In this document: one piece after another, positions 46,951-55,551 of the stretch | Layout of the letters: the number at the start of each line of letters is the position of its first letter | Numbering within the stretch: the stretch's first letter is position 1 | DNA from: Desertimonas sp963733085 | GTDB taxonomy: Bacteria; Actinomycetota; Acidimicrobiia; Acidimicrobiales; Ilumatobacteraceae | Length of the DNA: 64,000 nt | Assembly (NCBI GenBank): GCA_963733085.1 | Contig: CAVTBY010000003.1 | Coordinates: forward strand, 1 to 64,000 | Reading direction: 5' to 3' | The notes under the pieces: model-generated | Database searches by the model: none | Seen by the model: only the letters and a program-made list of their open reading frames with translations | What the model was told of the DNA's origin: nothing | Program-made: the position numbers and the translations under genes

Positions 46951-48041
46951 CGGTACCGATCCTCGCAGGCCGACACGGCGATGCGCCGTCCGATCTCGCG
47001 CACGGCGCGGCACACCCGTTCGGCGACGACCGGAGTGTGTAGTCCGAGACCGCAGTGGGCAGTGACGAGGCTGCGCTGGCGGAGCAACGTTCCGTCGACA
47101 CCTCGACGGTCGAGCTCGGCCCACAGGTCAGCCAGCTCACGCCACTGGCGGTCGGGCGAGACGAACATCGGGCCGTCGGTGGCGACGACGCCCCAGGCAA
47201 CGCGGCCGCCACCTTCGAGGAAGCGGGCGAAGTACCCGGCTGCCTTGGTGATCGCGGGTCGGGCCGGAATCGACAGGACGTCGGGCCCGGCGGCGAGCAG
47301 TGAGGCGATGTCGGCATCTCCGCAACAGTGCACCCCGACCGTGGCAACGCCGGACACGCTCGCCATCGCCCCCGACAGCAGATCGATCGCCGGATCGGGC
47401 GCGATCGGGAACCCCGGCGTGAACAAGTCGCCGAACCACGGTTCGTCGATGACGACGATCTGCGGCGACCGCGGCAAGGCCGTGGCGACGGCAACCGACA
47501 GGGCGGCGACGTGCGACCGCACGGCGCGGGCAGCAACGGCGAACGCCACGTCGTCGGCGAGTCCGGCCCGGGCGAGCGCCACACCAAGTGTCACCGGGCC
47601 GACGAACTGCCACTTGACCGGTCCGACGAGGTCGATCGACACGGCGTGGTCGAGGAATCGCCGCAACCCGGAGAAGCTGTCCGTGGAGACGTCAGTGATC
47701 ACCGACGCGTAGGGATCGACCGCCGCCGGATCGACGGCGATGCTGCCGTATTGCCCGGCGGTCACGCCGTTGATCCCGACGACGGCCTGGGCGATCATGC
47801 CTTCTGCTGGGCATCGGCGGGGCAGCGACGGAATGGCGGGGACGTCGTACTCGGCGATCGCGAATTGCACCGCCTCGCCGGCGGAGCGGTGGGGCAGCGA
47901 GCCGACTCCTGTCGCCGTTCCCGGGCTCAGGTCGGACAGGCGCGGGACGCCACGGGCGAGCACCCGATGCGGATTCGGGGCAGCCACAGCCGGCCGGGCC
48001 GTCGTCGTCACCACTGCTCGCAGTCTGTCCGATTCGGCCAC
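46947..48041 (-). CDS. Cobalamin-independent methionine synthase II-like (UROD/MetE superfamily) protein
   Basis: 364 residues with a TIM-barrel fold of the UROD/MetE_C superfamily. Visible: ATGVGSLPHRSAGEAVQFAI, MetE-like GPVKWQFVGPVTLGVALARA and DEPWFGD. Putative zinc or substrate ligands are VHCCGDADIASLL (His-Cys) and TAHCGLGLHTPVVAERVC. In actinobacteria such a gene often lies directly before ligA; its reaction is not established. GTG 48041 is used. The stop overlaps ligA's ATG by 4 bp. Confidence 0.85.
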   Translation of the reverse strand: MAESDRLRAVVTTTARPAVAAPNPHRVLARGVPRLSDLSPGTATGVGSLPHRSAGEAVQFAIAEYDVPAIPSLPRRCPAEGMIAQAVVGINGVTAGQYGSIAVDPAAVDPYASVITDVSTDSFSGLRRFLDHAVSIDLVGPVKWQFVGPVTLGVALARAGLADDVAFAVAARAVRSHVAALSVAVATALPRSPQIVVIDEPWFGDLFTPGFPIAPDPAIDLLSGAMASVSGVATVGVHCCGDADIASLLAAGPDVLSIPARPAITKAAGYFARFLEGGGRVAWGVVATDGPMFVSPDRQWRELADLWAELDRRGVDGTLLRQRSLVTAHCGLGLHTPVVAERVCRAVREIGRRIAVSACEDRYR

Positions 48042-48373
48042 GGTGGTTGCAGTCGGCCCGCGCCGTGAATTCGGACGTACTTGGTTCTCCTCGGGTTTGT
48101 GGGTCGATCGCGCGTTGCGTCACGGTTGCATGGCTCTGAAGAGTGGTCGGGACGGGCGGCGACAAGTGCCGACGCAGCAGGTACGAAACGGTCGTTTCAG
48201 TCGGCACTTCGGGATCTTCCCGCGCAAAGCTGGCCAGATCTGGCCGCTCAGCGACATCAGTTTGCGGTCACCCGTCGCGGCGACTGGAAACCACGCCCTT
48301 CCAGAGCCAGCGCGCTCGCCGGCACCTCGATCGAACCCACAGGAACCCGAGGAAGTCGCCGTACATTCGCATT
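48042..48373. other. Intergenic region with a hairpin between divergent genes
   Basis: A 332-bp gap between the MetE-like gene (-) and the next membrane gene (+), with no gene I can support. The inverted repeat AAGTGCCGAC (48164-48173) / GTCGGCACTT (48200-48209) is perfect, and inside it GAAAC/GTTTC forms a nested stem. CCAGATCTGG-like symmetry is near 48,232-48,241. Confidence 0.6.
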
Positions 48374-49261
48374 GTGCCCGCCGCCGCTCGCGCCGTCGTG
48401 TGGGTCACCCGTCTCGCTTGGCTCGTCGTCGCCGTCGCCGGTGGTTCGGCCGTCGGCGAGGCGTTGAGCGAGCATTCCCGTGCGGTGCAAGTCGTCGGGA
48501 CGGCAGCGGCCTGGGTGGGATGGGCAATCGGTGCCGTCGCCCTCGCCGTGCCGAGTGTGATCACTCTCACCGTCGCCAGAACGATCATCCCCGGATCGAT
48601 CGTCGTCGCCGCCGTCGTCGTCATCGACGGAGGCGAGCCGGGAACGGTGATCGCCCTGCTGGCGCCGGCGCTCGTGGCCAGCGCTTTCGTGGCGACGGCT
48701 GAGTTCGGGCGCTGCTACATCCAGGCATCCGCCTACGGCGACGAGATGCGCTTCGGGTTGCGCCCACCGATCGGCTATCTCACCGCCTCCGTCGCGACGT
48801 GGCTCGCTACGGCGACGGCCGTCGTGCTCGCTCCCCCGGCGCTCGCCGGCCAGGCGTGGGCGCTCGGGATCCCGTGTGCCATCGTCGCCATCCTCGGCCT
48901 CGCCCTGCTGCCGCGCCGTTGGCATCAGCTGTCGCGCCGCTGGCTCGTGCTCGTGCCGGCCGGAATCGTCGTCCACGACCCGGTGGTCCTGACCGAGACG
49001 GTGATGTTGCCGCGTCGCACGATCACCGGAGTCGTCCTCGACGACCTCGGCGACGCCAGGCGGACAGCCGCCGACCTCACCGGTCCGACCCCAGGACTGG
49101 CCGTCGAGATCGAGCTCGTTGAACCGGCCACCGCCGTGTTGGCGCCCACTGCGGGCCACCGCGACGGCCTGACGATCCACGCCGGTGCCCTGGTGGTGGC
49201 ACCGACACGTCCCGGATCCGCCGTCAAGGCGGCCACCGCGGCGGGCTACTCGACCGCCTGA
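48374..49261 (+). CDS. Integral membrane hypothetical protein
   Basis: ~295 residues with about five membrane segments in the first half: VVWVTRLAWLVVAVAGGSAV, WVGWAIGAVALAVPSVITLT, PGSIVVAAVVVIDG, TVIALLAPALVASAFVATAE and LTASVATWLATATAVVLAPP. The C-terminal half is soluble (WLVLVPAGIVVHDPVVLTET; LEVEIELVEPATAVLA) and resembles bacterial PH-like domains of the actinobacterial DUF3093/bPH type, a weak match by eye. Start GTG 48374. It is followed 28 bp later by the cysteine desulfurase. Function unknown. Confidence 0.7.
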   Translation: MPAAARAVVWVTRLAWLVVAVAGGSAVGEALSEHSRAVQVVGTAAAWVGWAIGAVALAVPSVITLTVARTIIPGSIVVAAVVVIDGGEPGTVIALLAPALVASAFVATAEFGRCYIQASAYGDEMRFGLRPPIGYLTASVATWLATATAVVLAPPALAGQAWALGIPCAIVAILGLALLPRRWHQLSRRWLVLVPAGIVVHDPVVLTETVMLPRRTITGVVLDDLGDARRTAADLTGPTPGLAVEIELVEPATAVLAPTAGHRDGLTIHAGALVVAPTRPGSAVKAATAAGYSTA

Positions 49262-49289
49262 CCGCGCTCAGACGCCGTAGCCTGTTCGG

Positions 49290-50453
49290 GTGACCGCGCA
49301 GCTCGTCTACCTCGACCATGCGGCGACCACGCCGATGCGCCAGGTCGCCATCGAGGCGATGCTGCCCTTCCTCGCCGACGGGTACGCCAACCCGAGCGGC
49401 GCCCACCGGTTCGCCCGCCAGGCCAGGCGGGCGGTCGACGATGCTCGTGACCGGATTGCCGGGATCGTCGGGTGCCTCCCCGGTGAAGTGGTGTTCACGA
49501 GTGGCGGGACGGAGAGCGACAACGCGGCGATCGCCGGTGCGGTGTGGCACAACGGTGGCGTACCGGTGTGCCCGGCGACCGAGCATCACGGGGTGCTCAA
49601 CGTCGTCGAGAGGCACGGCGGGCGGGTCACCGGTGTCGACCGCTACGGCCGGGCCGACCTCGATCGGCTCGCCGCCGCGCTCGACGACGGTGTGTCGATC
49701 GTGTCGGTGATGGCGGTCAACAACGAGGTGGGCTCGATCAACGACCTCGCCGCAGTCGCCGAGGTCGTTCGCGCCGATGCCCCGAAGGCGCTGCTCCACA
49801 CCGATGCCGTGCAGGCTGGGTGCTGGCTCGACCTGCGCCAGCTCTGGCCGCTCGTCGACCTGCTGTCGCTGAGCGCCCACAAGTTCGGCGGCCCGAAGGG
49901 CGTCGGCGCCCTCATCATGCGCAAGGGCGTCGCCATCGACGCCCTCATCGTTGGCGGAGGCCAGGAGCGCGACCGCCGCAGTGGGACGCACAACGTGCCG
50001 GGGATCGTCGCCATGGCCGCCGCCCTCACGGCGACCGACGCCGAGCGTGACGCCGAGTGCGCGCGGATCGGCGCCGTCCGCGATCGGCTCGTCGGCGGCC
50101 TCCTTTCCGCCGTCGATGGCGTGCGCGAGACCGTGCCGCCGAGCGTCAAGGTCGCCGGGGCCGCTCATGTCTGCGTCGACGGAGTCGAGAGCGAGTCGCT
50201 CCTCTATCTCCTCGACGAGGCGGGGCTGTGCGCCTCAGCCGCCTCGGCGTGCGCCAGCGGGGCGATGGAGCCATCGCACGTCCTCGCCGCGATGGGTGTG
50301 GAGGCGAACTGGGCGGCCGGTGCGCTCCGGATGACGCTCGGCCGGACGACGACCGACGCTGACGCCGAGCGCGCCGTCGAGATCCTCGCCACGGCGATCT
50401 CGACGCTGCGTTCCCGCCGCCCGCCGGCCGCCGTCGGAGCAGAACTGCCATGA
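49290..50453 (+). CDS. Cysteine desulfurase (NifS/IscS-like)
   Basis: PLP enzyme removing sulfur from cysteine for Fe-S clusters and thiolated tRNA. 387 residues. Begins with YLDHAATTPMRQVAIEAML; SGGTESDNAAIAGAV binds PLP phosphate; EVGSINDL and HTDAVQAGCWLDLRQL precede the PLP lysine in SLSAHKFGGPKGVGAL. The active-site Cys is in SAASACASGAMEPSHVLAAM. Start GTG 49290. The stop overlaps mnmA's ATG (ATGA), so the desulfurase supplies the sulfur used by MnmA in the same operon. Confidence 0.93.
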   Translation: MTAQLVYLDHAATTPMRQVAIEAMLPFLADGYANPSGAHRFARQARRAVDDARDRIAGIVGCLPGEVVFTSGGTESDNAAIAGAVWHNGGVPVCPATEHHGVLNVVERHGGRVTGVDRYGRADLDRLAAALDDGVSIVSVMAVNNEVGSINDLAAVAEVVRADAPKALLHTDAVQAGCWLDLRQLWPLVDLLSLSAHKFGGPKGVGALIMRKGVAIDALIVGGGQERDRRSGTHNVPGIVAMAAALTATDAERDAECARIGAVRDRLVGGLLSAVDGVRETVPPSVKVAGAAHVCVDGVESESLLYLLDEAGLCASAASACASGAMEPSHVLAAMGVEANWAAGALRMTLGRTTTDADAERAVEILATAISTLRSRRPPAAVGAELP

Positions 50454-51553
50454 AGGTGATGGTGGCGATGAGCGGCGGGGTCGATTCGTCCGTCGCCGCC
50501 GCCCTCCTCGCCGCCGACGGCCATGACGTCGTCGGCGTGACGATGCGCCTGTGGGGTGGCGAGAGCGACACCGGGTGCTGCAGCGTGTCCGATGTCGACG
50601 ACGCCCGCCGCGCCGCTGATGCCCTCGGCATCGAACACCTCGTGTTCAACTTCAGCGACGACTTCGACGCCCACGTCGTCTCGCCGTACGTCTCCGCACA
50701 TCGCGCCGGGGTCACGCCAAACCCGTGCATCGAGTGCAACCGCAAGGTCAAGTTCGCCCGGCTGTCCGAGCGGGCGACGCAGCTCGGCTTCGACGCCGTC
50801 GCCACGGGCCATCACGCTCGCATCGGCCGGCGCGGCGGCCAGTTCACGCTCGAGCGCGGCGCCGACCGGGCCAAGGACCAGAGCTATGTCGTACACATGC
50901 TCGACCAGGGTGAGCTGGCCCGCACGCTGTTCCCGATCGGATCGCTGACGAAGAGCGAGGTCCGCCAGCGTGCCGCGGCACTCGGGCTGCGCACGGCGAC
51001 GAAGCCGGACAGCCAGGACGTCTGCTTCATCACCACCACGGGCGGACGCCAGCGGTTCCTCGGCCGGCGGATCCCGTTCACGCCGGCTCGCGTCGTCGAC
51101 TCCGGTGGGTCGGCCGTCGGGACCGTCCCGGCGATCGAGCTCGTGACCGTCGGCCAGCGCAAGGGTCTCGGAATGGCCGGCGGCGGACCGAAGCGCTACG
51201 TGCTCGCCGTCGACCGGTCAGCAGCGACGGTCGTCGTCGGCGACGAGCACGACTTGTTCGACGACGGGTTGGACGTAGCGGCGCCGACGTGGGTCGCCGG
51301 GCCCGTCGACGGTGACGTGCTCGTCCAGACGAGCGCCCACGGGACGCCGCACCCGGCGACCGCACGACTGACCGACACGGGCGTGCGTGTCGACTGGCAT
51401 GAGCCCCAGCGCCGAGTCGCCCCGGGCCAGAGCGTCGTGCTCTACGACCTCGACGACCGCTGCGTGCACGGCGGCGGCATCGCCGCGCAGAGTCACGGCG
51501 GCGGCATCGCCGCGCAGAGTCACGGCGGCGGCATCGCCGCCGCTCTGAACTGA
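50450..51553 (+). CDS. mnmA: tRNA-specific 2-thiouridylase
   Basis: Thiolates U34 of tRNA Lys/Glu/Gln. 367 residues. PP-loop: VMVAMSGGVDSSVAAALLAA. Catalytic Cys pair: NPCIECNRKVKFA (nucleophile) and KPDSQDVCFI. GTVPAIELVTVGQRKGLGMA is the central-domain signature. The normal C-terminal LGGGxI motif is expanded by 2.6 copies of a 27-bp repeat, giving HGGGIAAQS twice and ending GGGIAAALN. Coupled to the cysteine desulfurase before it (ATGA) and to the methyltransferase after it (TGATG). Confidence 0.96.
   Translation: MKVMVAMSGGVDSSVAAALLAADGHDVVGVTMRLWGGESDTGCCSVSDVDDARRAADALGIEHLVFNFSDDFDAHVVSPYVSAHRAGVTPNPCIECNRKVKFARLSERATQLGFDAVATGHHARIGRRGGQFTLERGADRAKDQSYVVHMLDQGELARTLFPIGSLTKSEVRQRAAALGLRTATKPDSQDVCFITTTGGRQRFLGRRIPFTPARVVDSGGSAVGTVPAIELVTVGQRKGLGMAGGGPKRYVLAVDRSAATVVVGDEHDLFDDGLDVAAPTWVAGPVDGDVLVQTSAHGTPHPATARLTDTGVRVDWHEPQRRVAPGQSVVLYDLDDRCVHGGGIAAQSHGGGIAAQSHGGGIAAALN
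51470..51546. repeat. 27-bp tandem repeat, 2.6 copies at the mnmA 3' end
   Basis: Units 51470-51496 and 51497-51523 are identical, starting GGCGGCGGCATCGCCGCG; a third begins at 51524 and diverges after 17 bp. Each encodes GGGIAAQSH in frame. Each unit can form a hairpin (GCGGCG-gcat-CGCCGC). The same unit, with two or three substitutions, is at 43150-43203 in the other orientation relative to its gene. Confidence 0.92.
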
Positions 51554-52293
51554 TGGAGGGGTACCGCCCGGAGTCCTACGGCGACCGGATCGCCGACGTG
51601 TACGACGAGCTGTTTGCCGGCGTCAGTGACGTCGCAGCGACCGTCGCGTTCCTCGACGGGTTGGTCGCTGCCCGTCCGGCGCGGATCCTCGAGCTCGCCG
51701 TTGGAACGGGGCGACTGGCGATCCCTCTCGCTGCTCGCGGCCACGAGGTCACGGGAATCGACGTCAGCGCGGCGATGCTCGACCGGCTACGGGCCGCCGA
51801 CGTCGACCAGCGAGTCACTGTCGTGCTCGGCGACATGGTCGACGACCTCCCGGCCGGCCCGTTCGACCTCGTGTTCGTCGCCTTCAACTCGCTGTTCATG
51901 GTCGAAGAGGCGGAACGCCAGCGACAGTGCTTCGCCGCCGTCGCGAGCGTTCTTGCTCCCGGCGGAGCGTTCGTCGTCCAGGCCTTCGTGCCGTACGACC
52001 CGCCACACGGCGGGTCGAACATCGAGGTTCGCTCGATGACGGCCGATGGTGTCGTGCTCGCCCTCGACATCACTGACCCGGCGGCGCAGACCGTGCGCGG
52101 CCAGTTCGTCGAACTCACCGATGGCGAGCCCGTGCGGCTGCGCCCGTTCGTCCTGCGCTACTCGACTCCAGCCGAGCTCGACGGGTGGGCGGAGTCAGCC
52201 GGACTGCGTCTCGCCGAGCGCTTCGCCGACGTCGCGGGCGCGCCATTCACCGACGACTCACCGTTTCACGTGAGCGTGTTTCGACGAATCTGA
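51553..52293 (+). CDS. Class I SAM-dependent methyltransferase
   Basis: 246 residues. Motif I is ILELAVGTGRLAIPLAARGH, motif II region GIDVSAAMLDRL, then DMVDDLPAGPFDLVFVAFNS and a typical FNSLF loop. Substrate-binding C-terminal sheet ends in VSVFRRI. ATG 51553 overlaps the mnmA stop (TGATG), so it is the third gene of the desulfurase-mnmA operon. Substrate unknown; tRNA or a small molecule are both possible. Confidence 0.85.
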   Translation: MEGYRPESYGDRIADVYDELFAGVSDVAATVAFLDGLVAARPARILELAVGTGRLAIPLAARGHEVTGIDVSAAMLDRLRAADVDQRVTVVLGDMVDDLPAGPFDLVFVAFNSLFMVEEAERQRQCFAAVASVLAPGGAFVVQAFVPYDPPHGGSNIEVRSMTADGVVLALDITDPAAQTVRGQFVELTDGEPVRLRPFVLRYSTPAELDGWAESAGLRLAERFADVAGAPFTDDSPFHVSVFRRI

Positions 52294-52375
52294 ACCGACT
52301 CTGCTCACACTGCGAGATTTAGATGCACGATTTCTGTACCGGTGCGGTTCTATCCTGAGTACAGCTGTGAGACAG

Positions 52376-53356
52376 ATGCGACTGAACCCGCTCAACGGCC
52401 GCTGGGTCACCATCGTCTCCGACCGCGCCCATCGGCCGCGTGACTTCGCGCCCCGCCAACCTGCCATCGACGCCGACTCCGATCGGCCGTGCCCGTTCTG
52501 TCCCGGCAACGAGGATGCCACGCTGACCGAGCTCGACTCCGTCGACGGCAGTGGATCATGGCAGATGCGCGTGATCCCCAACCTCTACCCCGCCTTCGGC
52601 GGCGGGCACGGTTTCGTTGTCCATCACGTCGGTCCCGTCCACGTCGTCGCCGAGGCGACCGGCACGCACGAGGTCTTCGTGTACTCGCCCGATCACGACG
52701 GTGGGCTGGCGTCGCTCGACGACGACCAGGCGGCAGCGCTGATGCAGGCACTCAAGCGGCGCCTCGATGCCCATGCCGCTTCGACAGGCATCCGCTATAC
52801 GCAGGTCATCGTCAACCATGGCCGGGAGGCCGGCGCCTCACTCGCCCACCCCCACGCCCAGATCCTCGGGCTGCCGTTCGTCCCCACCGAGATTCTCGAC
52901 GAGGAGCGGGCGTTCGCCCGCTTCGCCGGCGGATGCGTGATCTGCACGACGATCGACGCCGAGGAGCTGAGCGGCGAACGTGTCGTCTTCGCCGACGCCG
53001 ACGTCGTGTGCGTGGCGCCGTTCTGGAGCGGAGCGCCGTACGAACTGCTGCTCATGCCGCGCCGCCACGAAGGGCACCTGCAGGCCGCCGACGACGACAG
53101 CCTCGAGGCGATGGGCCGGGCGATCCGCGACGTCGTCGCCGAGCTCAACTCGACCCTCGGCGATGTCGCCTTCAACCTCGGCATCCACAGTGCGCCCCAC
53201 GAGCACGCCGGCGAGTACCACTGGCACGTCCACCTCTGGCCGAACCTCGTCACCCAGGCTGGCTTCGAACGAGGCACCGGCGTGATGATCAACGTCGTGC
53301 CCCCCGAAGACGCCGCGGCGAGCCTCCGCGTCGCCCACCGCGCCGCCGCCGTCTGA
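52376..53356 (+). CDS. galT: Galactose-1-phosphate uridylyltransferase-like HIT-superfamily protein
   Basis: Transfers UMP between UDP-glucose and galactose-1-phosphate. ~327 residues. Begins MRLNPLNGRWVTIVSDRAHR; zinc-type Cys pair in CPFCPGNEDATL; active-site His in SLAHPHAQILGLPFVP (HxHxQ); later HEHAGEYHWHVHLWPNLVTQ. Start ATG 52376; GTG 52367 is nine bases upstream and a -10-like TATCCT (52351-52356) could drive a near-leaderless transcript. Some actinobacterial relatives are ADP-sulfurylases or other nucleotidyltransferases (DUF4921), so substrate is not certain. A palindrome-free 36-bp gap separates it from azlD. Confidence 0.85.
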   Translation: MRLNPLNGRWVTIVSDRAHRPRDFAPRQPAIDADSDRPCPFCPGNEDATLTELDSVDGSGSWQMRVIPNLYPAFGGGHGFVVHHVGPVHVVAEATGTHEVFVYSPDHDGGLASLDDDQAAALMQALKRRLDAHAASTGIRYTQVIVNHGREAGASLAHPHAQILGLPFVPTEILDEERAFARFAGGCVICTTIDAEELSGERVVFADADVVCVAPFWSGAPYELLLMPRRHEGHLQAADDDSLEAMGRAIRDVVAELNSTLGDVAFNLGIHSAPHEHAGEYHWHVHLWPNLVTQAGFERGTGVMINVVPPEDAAASLRVAHRAAAV

Positions 53357-53392
53357 CAGACCGCGCCCCGCGCCGAACAGCATTCGCCTCAG

Positions 53393-53694
53393 TTACAGCT
53401 GGCGGAGGAGGGCGGTGGTCGCGGCCGCCGCGGCGCCACCACGACGATGAACGGGGCGCGGCGCCAGGCGAGCACGATGGCGACGGCGATGCCGGGGAGC
53501 CGCTCGTCGATGACGAGGTCCTGACCGGTGGACACCGTGCCCTGGACGACGAGGGCGCTGAGCATCGCCGCCGGCACGAGGGCGAGACAGCGGTCGAGAG
53601 CGGGCGGCAGCCGGCGCGATCCGATGACGACCAGACCGAGGAACTTGAAGGCGTAGGCGCCCGCCGCCAGCCCGAGGATCAGCTCCCATGTCAT
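53393..53694 (-). CDS. azlD: AzlD family branched-chain amino acid transporter subunit (one frameshift)
   Basis: Small membrane partner of AzlC. ~100 residues: MTWELILGLAAGAYAFKFLG, LVVIGSRRLPPALDRCLALV, PAAMLSALVVQGTVSTGQD and GIAVAIVLAWRRAPFIVVV. An extra G near 53,434 breaks the end; bridging it gives AAAAATTALLRQL and a stop at 53393. ATG 53694. Unusually, the azlC stop and azlD start are 88 bp apart, with a dispersed 60-bp repeat between; these genes usually overlap. Confidence 0.85.
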
Positions 53695-53713
53695 GGGAGG
53701 ACCCCGTACGACT

Positions 53714-53773
53714 GCGAGCGACGAGGCGCCAGCCGAGGAGCGGCCAGCGACGGCCTGCGTGGCCGGGGAACGC
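53714..53773 (+). repeat. 60-bp dispersed repeat, copy 2, inside the azlCD operon
   Basis: 53 of 60 positions match copy 1 (1545-1604) in an ungapped comparison. It separates azlC from azlD, whose coding regions normally abut. The last 20 bp, including GGCCTGCGTGGCCGGGGAAC, are identical in both copies. Confidence 0.75.
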
Positions 53774-53782
53774 AATTGGACG

Positions 53783-54508
53783 TCACACGATCACCCCTTC
53801 GTCGGGGAGATCGTCCGGGTGAGCGGGGTCGGGCGCCCGTAAGCCGACGAGCACGGCGGCCGAGGAGCACAGGATCGGAACGCCGACCGGGGTGAACGGG
53901 ATCAGCACGAGGCAGATCAGCGATCCCAGCACAGCCGCGACGAGCCCGAGCCGATGGCGAAGGTGCGGCGCCACCATGGCGACGAACCCGGCCGGGAACG
54001 CGACGTCCAGCCCGTAGGTTTCCGGTTCGATCGCCGAACCGACGAGGGCGCCGACGAGCGTCGCCGTGTTCCAGCAGACGTAGACCGCCGCCCCGGTGAT
54101 CCAGAAGGCGCGACGCTTGGCTGCGGGATCGCGCTGCACGCTGGCCATCGCCGTCGACTCGTCGATCGTCAGCTGGGCAGCCAGCGCCCGCGTGGCGAGC
54201 GATCCGGTGATGACCCGCGACATCGCCAGCCCATACACCGCGTTGCGAGCGGCCAGCACCATCGCCCCACCGAGCGCGGCCGAGGCGCCGCCTCCGGCGG
54301 CGACGACGCTCACGGCGCTGAACTGCGACGCACCCGTGAAAACGAGCAGCGACATCACACACGCCTGGATGACCGACGCACCGGCGGAGACGGCGCCGAC
54401 GCCGAACACCAGGCCGAACACGCCGACGGCGGCGCCGAGCGTGAGCGACGCCGTGACGACATCGTCGCCGGCGGCGCTGCTGTCCGAGCCGATGGCGCTG
54501 CTAACCAC
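53783..54508 (-). CDS. azlC: AzlC family branched-chain amino acid permease
   Basis: Exports branched-chain amino acids with AzlD. 241 residues with several membrane segments: GAAVGVFGLVFGVGAVSAGA, SVIQACVMSLLVFTGASQFS, ALGGAMVLAARNAVYGLAMS and PHLRHRLGLVAAVLGSLICL. The TGASQFS and AARNAxYG motifs are diagnostic. Start GTG 54508 overlaps the stop of the upstream questin-oxidase-like gene by 8 bp, so they form an operon. Confidence 0.9.
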   Translation of the reverse strand: MVSSAIGSDSSAAGDDVVTASLTLGAAVGVFGLVFGVGAVSAGASVIQACVMSLLVFTGASQFSAVSVVAAGGGASAALGGAMVLAARNAVYGLAMSRVITGSLATRALAAQLTIDESTAMASVQRDPAAKRRAFWITGAAVYVCWNTATLVGALVGSAIEPETYGLDVAFPAGFVAMVAPHLRHRLGLVAAVLGSLICLVLIPFTPVGVPILCSSAAVLVGLRAPDPAHPDDLPDEGVIV

Positions 54509-55496
54509 TCAGTCGGGCGACGAGGGCGGCACCGGCGGCCCGCACGGTCGGATCGGCGGAACTGTCGGGACCGAACACGGCCTCGGCGACCTTGATGGCG
54601 TGCTCGTCGCCGCTGGCGACCGCCACGTCGACGACCTGTTCGGCGTCGACGTTGCCGACGCCAGGCGACCGTTCGACCGACGGCAGCCGATACGTCGAGA
54701 CCAACGCGGCGGTTGCCCGCCAGGCGCACCCGAGGACGAGGTCGGCGACCGCAGCATCGACGAGGTCGGCGACCTGGCGGATCGCCGCCGTCGGCGTCAA
54801 CGTGTGGACGTACACGATCGGGTCGCCGGCACCGCCTGCGACGACCGCTTCCCCGGCCGCGCCGAGCAGCGCGTCGACGCCGAGGGTCGAGGCGTCGGCG
54901 GCGTCAACCGCAGCGACGAACTCGGCGTCGCCGTCGAGATGGCGCACGGCCTCGAAGATGAGGCCATCCCCGCCGGCACGCCGGTCGGGCAGCGCAGCCA
55001 GCGCGACGTCGACGCCCAAGTTCCCCGAGGGAGTCGTCGGGCCGGGCACGTCCTGGTAGCGGGCTGCCCAGTAGGCAAGTCCGCGGGCGAGCTCGGCGAT
55101 CCGTTCGGGAGACTCGAGCGAGCGCAGGGCGCGGACAGCGTGAGCCGTGCGCAGCCAGCCATGTGTCGCCGCCGCCATCAGCCCTGGCGCCAGCCGCGGC
55201 ACCCACGTTCTCACGACCTCGATCCAGTGTTTCTCGGCGAGCTCGGCGGCGAACTGTCGCTCCCAATCCCCGACCGTCGCGAGTACGCCGAGCTCGGGTG
55301 CGCCGCCGGACGGCGCCACGGCATCCTCCAGCCGGGAGACGTAGCGTTCTACCCAACCAGGGACGACGTCGGGACGACCCAGACGGACGAGCGCCTCGAC
55401 CACCATCGGACCGTGATTCGACAGCCCGCCGCCGAACTCGGGGCCGAACCGCCCCAAGCGCTCCAGTGCCTCGTCGAGGACCTCGTCGGGTGCCAC
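54501..55496 (-). CDS. Questin oxidase-like protein (DUF4243)
   Basis: 331 residues, alpha-helical. The N-terminal motif LSNHGPMVVEALVRLGRPDV and VERYVSRLEDAV matches DUF4243/questin oxidase family proteins, in which fungal members are Baeyer-Villiger-type oxygenases opening anthraquinone rings. The cofactor-free or metal site is not recognisable. ATG 55496, stop TAG overlapping azlC start. The link to amino-acid export is unexplained. The family match rests on the NHGPMxxEAL signature. Confidence 0.7.
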   Translation of the reverse strand: MAPDEVLDEALERLGRFGPEFGGGLSNHGPMVVEALVRLGRPDVVPGWVERYVSRLEDAVAPSGGAPELGVLATVGDWERQFAAELAEKHWIEVVRTWVPRLAPGLMAAATHGWLRTAHAVRALRSLESPERIAELARGLAYWAARYQDVPGPTTPSGNLGVDVALAALPDRRAGGDGLIFEAVRHLDGDAEFVAAVDAADASTLGVDALLGAAGEAVVAGGAGDPIVYVHTLTPTAAIRQVADLVDAAVADLVLGCAWRATAALVSTYRLPSVERSPGVGNVDAEQVVDVAVASGDEHAIKVAEAVFGPDSSADPTVRAAGAALVARLSG

Positions 55497-55551
55497 TGCC
55501 AGTCGAACCTAGCGGTGCCGCTCGTACCGAGTGATGGAGGTTGGTGGCGAC

